Shown: positions 42,602 to 52,462 of the stretch, piece by piece | How the letters are laid out: every line of letters starts with the position of its first letter | Position numbering within the stretch: position 1 is the stretch's first letter | Position numbers and translations under genes: made by a program | Notes under the pieces: model-generated | What the model saw: only the letters and a program-made list of their open reading frames with translations | Told to the model about the DNA's origin: nothing | The model's database searches: none | DNA from: Heterohyrax brucei | Lineage: Eukaryota > Chordata > Mammalia > Hyracoidea > Procaviidae | NCBI GenBank assembly: GCA_028571685.1 | Contig: CM053141.1 | Location: forward strand, 55,860,333-55,924,332 | DNA: 64,000 nt | Direction: 5' to 3'

Positions 42602-44321
42602 GACTTGTCTTTTGCTACTGGGGATGAGCTCAGCTCCCTTGAAGTACGTGGTCCCATGTGAACATATCAGAATTCTATTCACAAGAAAATCCAAGGGAAA
42701 TGGCTGATGAGTATACAATGCCACACCACAAACATTTCTTGCAAGAAAGGACACACTGATGGAGAATTCAACTGTCTGGTTAATTCATCCTGGTGGCAGT
42801 TTTTCATCTTATTATTTCAAAAAAGATATTCTTGTTTACTTTGAAAAATTTTATTCCTTTTCAAAAACAAAAAAACTCTTACAACAGTCAACTTCTTAAA
42901 CTTCAAAGTGTTGGTGACTTATCTAATCTGCTTTCTTATAGCCAGAATGGAGGTATGCCTGGCCAGGTAATCTGGAAACTTCAAGGGCTGTGTGGCATCT
43001 CTCACACTCACACAAAGGAGAAATGGGCCAGCACCATAGATCTTACCTAGTGAATAGCTTGGTGAGTGCCTGGTGAGGGCCCTTAATGTTCCAGGTGCTG
43101 TGCCATGTGGGATATCAAGGATCTAGGGCACGGTTTCTTTCCCTAGGACTCCGTGGACTTACAGCTTTGTCTGGGGACACTCTCTGTGGTGTGAGAAAGA
43201 CCCAACCAGGACAGGAGGCCAAGCCTGACCATGTGTCTTGAGCTTCTGATTGCCCAAGCAGTGAGCATGGCCACTTTGCCAAAGGCAGAGCTAGAGCCAG
43301 GAGGTAATCTCTTAGCTGTTCCTCTTTGTTGCCTGGGGCCTGGAGGGCATGGCAACTTTCGTTTCAATGCCTAATCGAAGTCTATGATTCTTCTTCAAAG
43401 TAGACAAGGCTGACAGTGCCCACCCTATTCTACATCTCTGTCTGAGTTGGGTTTAAATTTCTGTTCTCCACCAAATTACTGGTCGCAAGTACTTCTTCTC
43501 TGTATAAGAAAACTTTAAAGGGGGCCAAGAAATAAGCTTGGAAAGGACTGGTGAGTAATAGGCAGAGTTCCAAGACAGAGAGAGCAATGTTGTATATGAG
43601 AATGCACAGCATCAGCAGTGGGGCTTGCCTTGACAGGTTTTCACTGATTTCCCTTGTAAGTGAATAGTAACATAAAAAATGAGTTTCAAACAATCTTAGG
43701 ACCTCAGACCCTATAAGAAATAATGTGCCAGTCTCACCAGCCATGTTGAGTAGACATTTTCAGCCTTGTGGGTATATTAGGTTGAGCAGACAGGGTAGAA
43801 TTTTGTTATTGTCACTACAGTTAAAAGTAATTTGAATAAACCAGAAATAATAAACTGGAAAATAAAGTGAATTCCCAGAAAAAAACAACCACATCTATTA
43901 TTAATGCCCAGTGGGTAAAGTGTTTATTTACAGCTCCTCATGTAGAGGCAGAGATTTACTAGTGCAACGATAACTAACATTGTCCATAGACATTTAACTC
44001 TACAAACATAAACAATAAGCATTTATCCAGACTTCTGGTAAGCCATGGATCACCATTTTTCTTCATATACTTTTTTGATAAAAAAAGTGAACTGAACAAA
44101 GATTCTGTCATACAAACCAAAGGCTGTACACATTCTTTCAGGAACCTTTCCAACAGACTGACTTGCCCATGCAACTGGGATGAGGTTATTGTCTACCTCA
44201 GGAATGTGTCTTAACTGGCATAGCATGAACTGAGATCCGTCCCTACCAAGGGAAATTTCAAAGACTCAAGATGGCTACTTGTGCTTCAAGAAAATTTCAT
44301 AATTAAGTTTTAAAATCTTTG
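42599..44321. other. Unique sequence
   Basis: About 1.7 kb without a recognised repeat, except a weak old-repeat look at 43055-43130. Frames reach 104 codons (43430-43744 minus, hydrophobic) but have no motif. Confidence 0.4.
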
Positions 44322-44500
44322 TTGTTTTGGGGGGCTGTGGAGCCAGTTCCAACTCATTAGCCACACTCTGCACCACAGATTGAAACACTGCTCAGACCTG
44401 TTTCAGGGTCACAATTGTTGTTATGCTTGACCGCATTGTTTTAGCTACTGTGTCAATGCATCTTGTTGAAAGTCTTCCTCTTTTTGACTGACAAGCATCT
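44322..44500 (-). repeat. RTE 3' end fragment, diverged
   Basis: GAGCCAGTTCCAACTCATTA, GATTGAAACACTGCTCAGAC, CAATTGTTGTTATGCTTGAC and TTAGCTACTGTGTCAATGCA follow the RTE 3' end at 20150-20300. The following block 44510-44596 is discussed separately. Confidence 0.8.
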
Positions 44501-44509
44501 TCTTTTCCA

Positions 44510-44596
44510 GGATGACAAATACCTGATAATAACTTCATTTAAGATGAAGAGCACAAGGCAGTCAATTCCTTGATGTATTTCAGTTTTCTTATAGAA
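44510..44596. repeat. Short duplicated block, copy A
   Basis: GATGACAAATACCTGATAAT and AACTTCATTTAAGATGAAGA recur at 45400-45490 with small changes. It may be diverged RTE sequence or a local duplication. Confidence 0.7.
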
Positions 44597-44680
44597 CCTG
44601 AGACAAATGTGGATCGTTGCAGAGTAGCCTGCTTACCACCTACCATTTGGGTGGTTTAATAATGACAGTGATACCAAGGC

Positions 44681-44755
44681 TTCTGAACTTTCCAAACTTT
44701 CTAGAACTTTCTATGCTTTCTAGAACTTCCTGTGCTTTCTAGAACTTTCCAGGGT
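44681..44755. repeat. 19-bp tandem array of heat-shock-element-like units
   Basis: TTCTAGAA starts at 44699, 44718 and 44737, exactly 19 bp apart. A degenerate unit precedes it at 44681. Units 1 and 3 read TTCTAGAACTTTC, which fits nTTCnnGAAnnTTCn, the heat-shock factor site. Confidence 0.8.
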
Positions 44756-44879
44756 TAGTATTTAATAATGTAAAACATAAATACATTATGTTGATGTAAT
44801 CTGAAAAATGAATGTTGGGCACCTTGCAAAGATGTGAGGCTCTGAGGCTAGATGTAGTGATGTCAGCTATATGATATGA

Positions 44880-44968
44880 AGGGGCAGGACCTCCATGAAG
44901 GTGGGAATTTATTTGGTCTTGATCACAGTTGTATCTTTAGCATCTGGAGACATGATTAGCACATGCTG
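44880..44968 (+). repeat. L2-like fragment, split by SINEs
   Basis: CCATGAAGGTGGGAATTTAT, TAGCATCTGGAGACATGATT. The L2 3' end appears to resume at 45648-45700 (CACATACTAGATGCTTAATA) beyond the SINE cluster. Confidence 0.5.
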
Positions 44969-44969
44969 T

Positions 44970-45170
44970 TGTTATTAGTTGCTGGTGAGTTGATTCTGAC
45001 CCATGGCAACCACATCTGTCCAGAGTAGGATTCATCCATAGTGTTCAAAGCTATGACCTTTCAGAAATGGATTGCCAGGCCTGTCTTCTGAGGCACCTCT
45101 GAGTGGGTTCAAATAGCTAGTATTTCAGCTAGTAGTCGAGTGCTTAACTGTTGTGTCACCCAGGGACCCC
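44970..45170 (-). repeat. AfroSINE, long-body variant
   Basis: GGTGAGTTGATTCTGACCCA, GAAATGGATTGCCAGGCCTG, GAGGCACCTCTGAGTGGGTT and CTGTTGTGTCACCCAGGGAC, in order tail to head. Confidence 0.85.
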
Positions 45171-45245
45171 TGGGTCCGGCATGTAGTAACCTCTTGCAGT
45201 CAGGTCCCCCATTTCAACTCATGGAAACTCAGTACTACTACTATC

Positions 45246-45396
45246 CTTTGCTGTCAAGTCAATTCTGATCTATCACTACCTTATAGGACAGAGTAGACGT
45301 ACCTCATACCATTTCCAAGGAGCATGTGCTGGATTCAAACTTCTGGCCTTTTGCTTAGCAACCTGAGCTTCTTAACCACTGTACCACCAGGGCCCC
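45246..45396 (-). repeat. AfroSINE
   Basis: GCTGTCAAGTCAATTCTGAT to CACTGTACCACCAGGGCC. Short form; both ends recognisable. Confidence 0.9.
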
Positions 45397-45399
45397 AGG

Positions 45400-45490
45400 G
45401 GATGACAAACACCTGATAGTAACTTCATTTAAGGTGAAGGAGATGTGACAGTACATTTTTTGATGGATTTCAATTTCTTAGGTATAGAAC
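45400..45490. repeat. Short duplicated block, copy B
   Basis: GATGACAAACACCTGATAGT and AACTTCATTTAAGGTGAAGG match copy A at 44510-44596. Confidence 0.7.
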
Positions 45491-45645
45491 TCCGTGGGAC
45501 GGAACAAAACTGCCTCATAGGCTTCCAAGGCTGTAATCCTTATAGAACCAGAATGCTGCATGCTTCTCCTGCAGAGCAGCTGGTGGGTTCAAACCACTCA
45601 CTGTTCAGTTAACAGCTAAGCACTTAATCACTGCACATCAAGGGA
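45490..45645 (-). repeat. AfroSINE, 5'-to-body part
   Basis: Lacks the tail complement. Body TAATCCTTATAGAACCAGAA and CTTCTCCTGCAGAGCAGCTG, head zone GGGTTCAAACCACTCACTGT and CACTTAATCACTGCACATCA. Confidence 0.8.
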
Positions 45646-45722
45646 TTGTGTTCACTTGACACATACTAGATGCTTAATAAATATCTTTTGAAAGGTAAGT
45701 GAATAAAGAATGAAGGCTAACT

Positions 45723-46320
45723 GGAACGGATGCTCACTGAGGACCAAAATGACATGCGGTAAAGACAACCCAGAAGATAGAGAGACCCATATGAGTGAGT
45801 GCCTACATCGACTTGGGACCAGAAGAACCTGATGGTGCCCGGCCACCACCAGTGATAACCGTGATGGAGCTCACTAAAGTTGAGGCTCACTGGCAACACA
45901 AGAATAAAAAGGAGTGCATCCTGAGATCTCCACTGAAAGACCTCAATTGATGGTCCAGTGGTTTCGGGGTTCCCCTGGGAGCATGGCCCCTGGCCCTGAT
46001 GCTGCCCTTGCCTATAAATCATAATGAGGGTCCACTCTTCAGACATGAATGGGCTGGACTTGGCAATGCAGAGTGACCATATATTGGATGCACTTCATGA
46101 TTCTATGCATCTACAGGATATCATTCTGCTGACCTCTAGCTGGAAGAAGGAGAGTGGGTGGAGAGGAGGGGAAAGAAGACTGTTGGGAGGATGAGACATG
46201 TATGGAGCAGAGAGGAGTAGTGTGCTGTCACCAGACAGCAGTGGAAGCTGCATATAGGTGGGCATGTAAATTTATATGGGAATGTACATTTTCACTCAGT
46301 CATATTAAATAAAAAAAGAA
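45723..46320 (+). mobile_element. L1 LINE 3' UTR fragment with target duplication
   Basis: The text (GTGCCTACATCGACTTGGGA; GGCCACCACCAGTGATAACC; GGTTCCCCTGGGAGCATGGC-like at 45968-45988; final AAATAAAAAAAGAA) matches the 3' UTR of L1 copy 2 at 38210-38775. It is flanked by AATGAAGGCTAACT (45709-45722) and AATGAGGGCTAACT (46321-46334), 13 of 14 identical. A classic 5'-truncated L1 insertion. Confidence 0.9.
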
Positions 46321-46334
46321 AATGAGGGCTAACT

Positions 46335-47170
46335 AAAATGTTGGTGCAGCCAACCCTGCGTCTTCTGTTGCCCTTTCTTTTGCAGTATGTCTCCTTCCCA
46401 CTCTTTGTTCTCTCAGGGCTGTGTGACTGCTCCATCTCTCCTGTGTCTCTCCTTCCTATTTACTTTTGTCTAGCCAATTTATGGGGCTTCTCAGCAAATG
46501 TTTTGACACCAATTGGGAAAACAAGCTCTTAGTGCCATCATTGTCACCTAGCCCAGACTCCCAAAACAAGACTGGTGTTGAAGGATGTGTCAAAGGGTTT
46601 GGTCTGCTGCTCTAGCAGATTACCCAGGGCTTAAAAAACACTTAACACGTCTGGATATTGAATCTGAGCCCCTTCATTGCCTTTCCAGAGAAACCCCTCA
46701 TGAATCACCCTCATGGCTATTTCCACCTACAGAAGCTCTGGAACACTGTAAGACAGCAGTTCCCTGTTACCCAGAAAAAATAAAAAGTGAGAAAATAAGA
46801 TGATGCTTAAACCAGAGTCACTCTTGTCCTAAAGCCTGAGGACTAGAAAACCCAGACTCAGTTTCTTTATCTGTAAAAGCTGAATTAAGTTATTGGTGTT
46901 CCATGAGTGCAGTCTGTCCCACAGAAAATACAAATTTACATAAATTAGTTACCAACATTTTAAAACTCAAGAGATTTAATATAAAAATCCACGTTTGCAT
47001 ATTCTTTTGAAAAATTGGAATGTCTGGCAACAAGGTGCCAGCATTTTTACAGCACAACAGAGTTTGGGGCTGGAATACAGCTTTCCTCTCTTGTGGGCCT
47101 GGTGCTCTTTGCCTCAGTCCTCACCAGTGCCTGTAGCCTCCTACATTACTGAGGGTCTTTAAGCCTCCCA
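46335..47170. other. Unique sequence
   Basis: No recognised repeat. Frames under 75 codons. Confidence 0.35.
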
Positions 47171-47341
47171 AGGAGCTCCACTAGTATAGTAGTTAAGAAC
47201 TTACATGCTAACCAAGTAGCAACAGAGCAGCAGTTCAAATCCACTAGCTGCTCCTTGGAAGCCCTACGGATTGGTTCTAATCTGTCTTGTAGAGTCCCTG
47301 TGAGTCAGGATCAATTCGATGGCAATGGGTTTTGTTTTTTT
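47171..47341 (+). repeat. AfroSINE
   Basis: Head GGAGCTCCACTAGTATAGTA, B-box zone AGCAGTTCAAATCCACTAGC, tail CAATTCGATGGCAATGGG then T-run. Confidence 0.92.
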
Positions 47342-47509
47342 GGCTTGGAAGCCCTGTGTAATCTGTTGGGGATGACAGGCTTGTCTGACTCTATCACTTT
47401 TCTGTCCAGTTCCTGTAAATATTTGAGAATGGGACATCTGAATTAAGTAACTAAGATCTCTTCCAGTTTCTAATTTCTTGGATATCTTATCAAGTCTTAT
47501 CAGTCTGTG

Positions 47510-47890
47510 AACTTAAATGACTTTTCCCCATATCAGTGACTCTCATAACTTAAATGCCTAAAAATGCTCTGAGGATCTTATTCCAATGCAGATTCTGATT
47601 TAGCACTTCTGGGGTGGAACCTGACATGCTGTAGTTCCAGTGCACTTCCAGGTGATACTGATCCACAGAACACACTCAGTAGCAAGGCCCTCTGCTTGCT
47701 GCCAAGTTCCCTTCATTAGATTAGTGAAGATTAGAATCAACTGGAGAGTTTTAAAACCATTTCCAGTGTCCAGTTCCCATACCCAGAGATTCTGATTTAA
47801 CTCATGTGGGGTAGTCCCAGGCATTGGTATTCTGTTGTGATATTCCAAATAGTTCTAAAGTACAGGGCTGAGAACCACTGCACTAAGATG
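47510..47890 (+). repeat. Two MER5-like hAT-Charlie MITE copies
   Basis: First (to about 47690): TCTGAGGATCTTATTCCAAT, CTTCCAGGTGATACTGATCC. Second (from about 47715): GATTCTGATTTAACTCATGT, then AGGGCTGAGAACCACTGCAC. The AACTT..AGATTCTGATTTA layout is that of MER5. Non-autonomous DNA transposon remnants. Confidence 0.75.
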
Positions 47891-47949
47891 CATTCACCCT
47901 CAATATCAAATTTCCATTGATGGGGATATTTCATGAGGAAATATAGTCA

Positions 47950-48289
47950 TGTGGGCAACATGGGAGGTTGTTTTGCCCAGACCTTCTGACTGAGAGTGAC
48001 ACAGCAGTCAAGGCCTTCCCACCAGGAGCATGTCTTCTGGCTGAGAGTGACTCAGCAATAGTTACATAACTTGTTTATAAACACCCTGTCCTTGAAGCTC
48101 ATGTATCTGGCTGCCAGCCACCTTTGTTTAAGCCTGTATATAAGGCCACTGTACCACAGTGCAGTTGCCACCACCAAATGCTATACCTGCTTGCCACCAT
48201 TCCACCAATAAAGCTGGTATGACTGCAACTACTGTGGCTTTGTTGCTTAGTCTTCCTGAATCATGCATCAATATTTCTGGCCTTGAGCA
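47950..48289 (+). mobile_element. Endogenous retrovirus solo LTR (class I-like), boundaries uncertain
   Basis: It has LTR organisation: a 26-bp direct repeat in the upstream part (47982-48007 and 48033-48058), a TATA box TATATAA at 48137-48143, AATAAA at 48207-48212, and a short U5-like part. A TG..CA pair at the stated ends is possible, but no target duplication is seen. Internal retroviral sequence is absent. Confidence 0.5.
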
Positions 48290-48711
48290 CCTACATTATG
48301 ACTATAGTAAAAATCTTCACATACCCATTGCCACTTTCACCATCTATCTCACTTCCTTGAAAATATAGGGTTTTGTTTTCCAGAAACTTCCAAGGATCCA
48401 TGGTCTTGGGCCTATAACTATGTAGTAGAGAAAGGGAATATTGGAGTCTGTGGGAGAAGGGTGCCACAATTCCTTAGCCCGCTCTGCTCTCAGAATGTCC
48501 CCTCCAAATTATCCAAATACTCTAAAGCTCCTTAGAAACTGAGAAGCAGCCAAAGACTTTCTAGTTGCCCTGTTTAGAGACAGGTTAGCCTCTCCCCATT
48601 CTCTCCATCTGAGAACTGAAACTGTGCTATATCTTGGCACCTGTATAGGGTAAACTCATGTCCTTTGGGGTCTATGTTAGAGCTGCTCTTTCTCTTCAGG
48701 CTGGGAAAAAA
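48290..48711. other. Unique sequence
   Basis: I see no named repeat in this stretch. Confidence 0.3.
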
Positions 48712-48823
48712 ATGTGAACTGTGGTGCAAATGCTTAATGCTCTTGGCTACTGTCCAAGTGGGCCTCAGAATAAATACCTGGCAATCTACTTAGAAAAGTC
48801 AACCATTGACAATCCTACGGAGG
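48712..48823 (+). repeat. AfroSINE long-body variant, first half
   Basis: CTGTGGTGCAAATGCTTAAT (head), ACCTGGCAATCTACTTAGAA (long-form body). Interrupted at 48823; the second half is 49362-49434. Confidence 0.8.
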
Positions 48824-49361
48824 GAGGAAAAGAGAAACAAGGAAACCGAAGTCTTAGAGAAGGTACTAGTCTATAGGGCCAGTAGCCTCCACAGGCCGTG
48901 GCTTTGTCTGCTCTAAGACTAGAAAAGCCAGATGTTACCTGGCTACTGCTATTGACCACTCTGATCTAGACTTATTAGATGAGTTGAGACTAGAGGGCTC
49001 CTTGAGGCTGTTACCCCAGGATATCCTTTAAACCTGGAATTGAAACCTTCCTCTGAAATCACTTTTTAGTGAAACAACAGATTGGCTAACAAAATAGAGG
49101 ATATTACCCAAGAGTACAGTGAACCAGTAAAAAGCTATATGAGGCCAAAAGGTCAATAATCATCCTAAAACAAAGAAGAGAAGAAAAGCAGGGAAGTAAG
49201 AGTGCTGGAAACAGAACAACTAGACTACAATTAAAGAGAATGTTGACATATTATGAAAAATGTAACTAATGTCACTGAACATTTTATGTAGAAATTGTCA
49301 AATGGAAACCTAACTCACAGTGTAAACTTGCATCAGAAACATATTATTTAAAAAAAGAAAA
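48824..49361 (+). mobile_element. L1 3' UTR insertion with 16-bp target duplication
   Basis: It is A-tailed (TTTAAAAAAAGAAAAG) and flanked by GACAATCCTACGGAGG (48808-48823) and GAAAACCCCATGGAGG (49362-49377), 12 of 16 identical. The body (GGCCGTGGCTTTGTCTGCTC; GGCTGTTACCCCAGGATATC; GACATATTATGAAAAATGTA) is the alternative L1 3' UTR of this genome. Confidence 0.75.
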
Positions 49362-49434
49362 GAAAACCCCATGGAGGAACACAATTCTGTTCTGACACAC
49401 ATGAGTCAGAAATGACTCAACTAGCAACTGGTCT
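49362..49434 (+). repeat. AfroSINE long-body variant, second half
   Basis: Tail half: GAAAACCCCATGGAGGAACA, CACACATGAGTCAGAAATGA, CTCAACTAGCAACTGGT. Pairs with 48712-48823. Confidence 0.8.
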
Positions 49435-49436
49435 TC

Positions 49437-49770
49437 TCTGGGGCAGTGGTGGGATCTTCACTTTCCACATAGGAAATCTGAATTTAATTTCTGGCCAGTG
49501 TGCTTCATGTGTAGCCGTCATCCATCTGTCAGCAGAGGCTTGTGTGTGGCTGTGATGCTTACCACGTTTCAGCAGAGCTTCTAGACTCAGGCAGAGTAGG
49601 AAAAGAGGCCTGGTGATCTACTTCCAGAAATCAGCCAGTGAAAACCCTGTGAGTCACAATAGTCTGATCTCAACTGATCATGCAGATGACACAAGGCTGG
49701 AGAGTATTTCATTGCCGTGTGTGGAGTTGGGACTTGAGTTGGGATTGACTTGATGGCAGCTAACAATAAC
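49437..49770 (+). repeat. Composite SINE: tRNA-like head fused to RTE 5' and 3' sequence
   Basis: The head (CTCTGGGGCAGTGGTGGGAT; AATTTAATTTCTGGCCAGTG as a degenerate B box) is followed by RTE 5' UTR-like text (GTTTCAGCAGAGCTTCTAGA; GATCTACTTCCAGAAATCAG; CCAGTGAAAACCCTG). That joins directly to RTE 3' end text (GAGTATTTCATTGCCGTGTG, GATTGACTTGATGGCAGCTA, AACAATAACAAATAACAA). RTE ORF sequence is absent, so this is not a simple truncation. Confidence 0.7.
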
Positions 49771-50330
49771 AAATAACAAGATGATTTGGCTCAGTTGGGG
49801 AGTTTGCTCCCAGCCACTGCAAGTTTTATTACAATTCTGTTCTCATTTGGTTGTCCAGAACTCATAAGCCTGTCTTATGAATTGGGGAAAACTTAAATGC
49901 AGACCCAAGCAGAAAATTCAGTAAATATTTACTGAGCATCGCTGTAAGTTGGGAGTGGACAATGGCAATAACATGGTCAATATGACCATGTGATCCTTGC
50001 TCTCTCAAAACTTTCAGTTTAGAGAGAACTAGTCTGTATTCTTGAGTACACCAGACCCTCTGCCCCTGAAGGCAGCAGTGTGAAGTGGGGCTGACAAATA
50101 GGCCTCAACTTGCAGGTCAGTGACAGTTGATGAGCTGATGATTCCACGAGGTCCTGTGAACTCTGAGGTCAAGTGTTACATCTGTACAGGTGGTGCTGGG
50201 GGTGGTGGCTTATGGTGGTCTAGTTTTTATTCTTCCCATAGAAACAATCATACTGTCAAATCTGAAATGTCAAATCTGCCCATTAGACTGGTTTCACTGT
50301 TTACTAGCCACATGACCTGAGAAAGAGCAC
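49771..50330. other. Mostly unique, old-repeat-like at 49920-50040
   Basis: GTAAATATTTACTGAGCATC recalls the same old repeat as 15691. Otherwise nothing recognised. Confidence 0.35.
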
Positions 50331-50507
50331 AAAACCAAACCCAAACCCACTACGATTGGGTTGATTTTGACCTATAGTGACCCTAAGTGGCCCTATAGGA
50401 CAGAGTAGAAACACCTTGTAGAGTTTCCAAGGAGCACCTGGTGGAATTGAACTGCTGACCTTTTGGTTAGCAGATATAACACTTAATCACTATGCCACTA
50501 GGGTTTC
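50331..50507 (-). repeat. AfroSINE
   Basis: Starts at the tail complement AAACCAAACCCAAACCCACT and ends CACTATGCCACTAGGGTTTC. Complete, with a duplicated CCCTA block in the middle (GTGACCCTAAGTGGCCCTAT). Confidence 0.9.
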
Positions 50508-50893
50508 TGAGAACAGACACAAGGAGATACATCTTTTGAGTTCTGGCATCTTTGAAAATTGCTTTAACATACCTCTGCCTTTGATTGAAAGTTTGACTGG
50601 GTAGAGGATTACAGGGTGAAAATGATGCTTCCTCCAGATTAGAAGAAACCGCTTCATTTTTGTTCAGTATCTGTTGTTAATCTGGCACTATTCACTCTTG
50701 CTCTGTTATTGCATATGGCCTCTTTTTGCTCCTGCAGGTCTTTAGGATGTCCTTCTTATCTCAATTTCCCTGAAATTTCTCAGTGATTATATTGTTTTGA
50801 TGCAAACTTTCCTTTTAATTATCCCTATGGGCCCTTTAATATGGAGACTGATGCCTTTTAGATATGAGAAATTTTCTTGCCTTATGTTTTTGA
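50508..50893. other. Unique sequence
   Basis: No recognised element in this T-rich stretch. Confidence 0.3.
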
Positions 50894-51058
50894 AAGAAAT
50901 CGTGGTGGCATGGTGGTTAAGTGCTGTGGCTGATAACTAGAAAGTCAGCAATTCAAGTCCACCAAGCACTTCTTAGAAACTGGGGCTGTTTATAGAGTTT
51001 CTATGAGATGGAATCAACTCAGTAACAGTGGGGTTTTTTTTTTTTTTTTTTTTTTTTG
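50894..51058 (+). repeat. AfroSINE
   Basis: Head GAAATCGTGGTGGCATGGTG, B-box zone CAGCAATTCAAGTCCACCAA. The tail ends in a T-run of about 24 (51035-51057) in place of the usual TTTGG repeat. Confidence 0.9.
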
Positions 51059-51272
51059 GTAGTTTTGAATATTTCTTCCTTATGATTTTTAGAGTTGTCA
51101 TTTCTGGAACTATATGTTGAATTTCCTGAATTAATCTGCCTGTCTTCTAACTCCTCTTTTTACTGTTTTCTGGGAGTAGTCTTTGATGTTTTAATTTTTG
51201 GTATCCTTTTTTCTTTTTTAATTTCCAGGAGCATTTCTTTTTCTTTTTTTAACTTATACCCTATTACAGATA

Positions 51273-51436
51273 CAGAAAACCTTGGTGCCATAGTGGTGAA
51301 GTGCGATGGCTGCAAACAAAAGGTTAGCAGTTCAAATCCACCACGTTCTCCTGGGAAACTATGGGGCAGTTCTTCTCTGTCCTGTGGGGTTTCTGTAAGT
51401 CAGCACTGACTAGATGACAATGGGTTTGCTTTGGCT
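51273..51436 (+). repeat. AfroSINE
   Basis: Head GAAAACCTTGGTGCCATAGT, B-box zone AGCAGTTCAAATCCACCACG, tail GACTAGATGACAATGGGTTT. Confidence 0.92.
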
Positions 51437-51449
51437 TATTAAATGTACA

Positions 51450-51652
51450 GGGAGCCTGTGTGGCACAAACAGCTTTTAATTGGTGGCTAAACTAAAATTG
51501 GTGGTGTGAACCCACCCAGTGACTCCATGGAAGAAAGACCTGGAGAACTGTTTCTGTAAACATTATAGCCAAGAAAACCTATGGAGCAGTTCTACTCAAT
51601 AACATGTGGAATAGCTGTGACTTGGCAACTTGACAGCAACAGGTTTGGCTTC
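51450..51652 (+). repeat. AfroSINE, long-body variant
   Basis: GGGAGCCTGTGTGGCACAAA, GGTGTGAACCCACCCAGTGA, CTGTTTCTGTAAACATTATA, CTATGGAGCAGTTCTACTCA and a TTTGGCTTCATTTTG tail. Twelve bp from the preceding copy, same strand. Confidence 0.88.
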
Positions 51653-51654
51653 AT

Positions 51655-52306
51655 TTTGTTTTTTTGTTATTATGTAACTATTTTATTGTGCTTTGGTGAA
51701 AGGTCACACAATCCATTAAGTTCTCCTTTAACAATTTCTGCACATATTTTTTGGTGACACTGGCTACATTTTCCACAATGTGTCAAGATTCTCATTATTT
51801 CCCTTCTATTTCTTCTATTTCTTCTATTTCTATTAATCTAGCTTCCCTGTATCCCCTTACCATCTCATCTTTGGCCTAGGATAAATATTTACCATTTGGT
51901 TTCAGTTAGACGATTATTTAGAAGAGTGTAGAGTCTATAGGTGATATCGCTTATTTTACAAACTTATTTGTCATTTGACTGAGAGATGACAGAGGTTTAG
52001 CTTCCAGGTTTCAATAATATCCTAGGGCAATAGTCTCAGAGGTTCCTTTAGTCTCTACTAGTCCAGTAAATCTGGCCTTTTTTAAAATTTTTTTAGGAAT
52101 TTGAGTTTTGTTCTACATTTTTCTCCCATTCTATCCAGGACCATCTGTTGTATCCCTGGTTGAAACACTGAATAGTGGTAGCTTGGTACAGTTTAGTTCT
52201 TCTGGTCTCAAGGCTGGTGATGCTCTGACCCATGTAGACTCTTCGTCCTGTAGACTAGTTTGGTTTTAGTTTATTATTGACATGGATTTTTCTCTCTCTC
52301 TGGAAA
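51655..52306 (-). mobile_element. L1 3' UTR fragment
   Basis: TATTTTATTGTGCTTTGGTG, GGACCATCTGTTGTATCCCT, TTCTTCTGGTCTCAAGGCTG and GACTAGTTTGGTTTTAGTTT match the minus-strand L1 3' UTR at 7388 and 17500. A small TTCTATTTC triplication lies at 51803-51832. Confidence 0.8.
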
Positions 52307-52309
52307 TTA

Positions 52310-52462
52310 ATTGTTGGTGTTGCTGTCAATTCTGACTTGTGGTAACCTCATGTGTGAGGAATAGAAAGGCTCCTTAGGGTCTTAAGGCTGTCACCAGTCA
52401 CTAGGCCTGTCTTCCAATGCATCTCTGGGTGGGTCCAGCCACCAGCCTTTTAGCTAAGGCAT
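52310..52462 (-). repeat. AfroSINE, long-body variant, truncated
   Basis: GTTGCTGTCAATTCTGACTT, CATGTGTGAGGAATAGAAAG, CACTAGGCCTGTCTTCCAAT. Head end lost. Confidence 0.75.
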
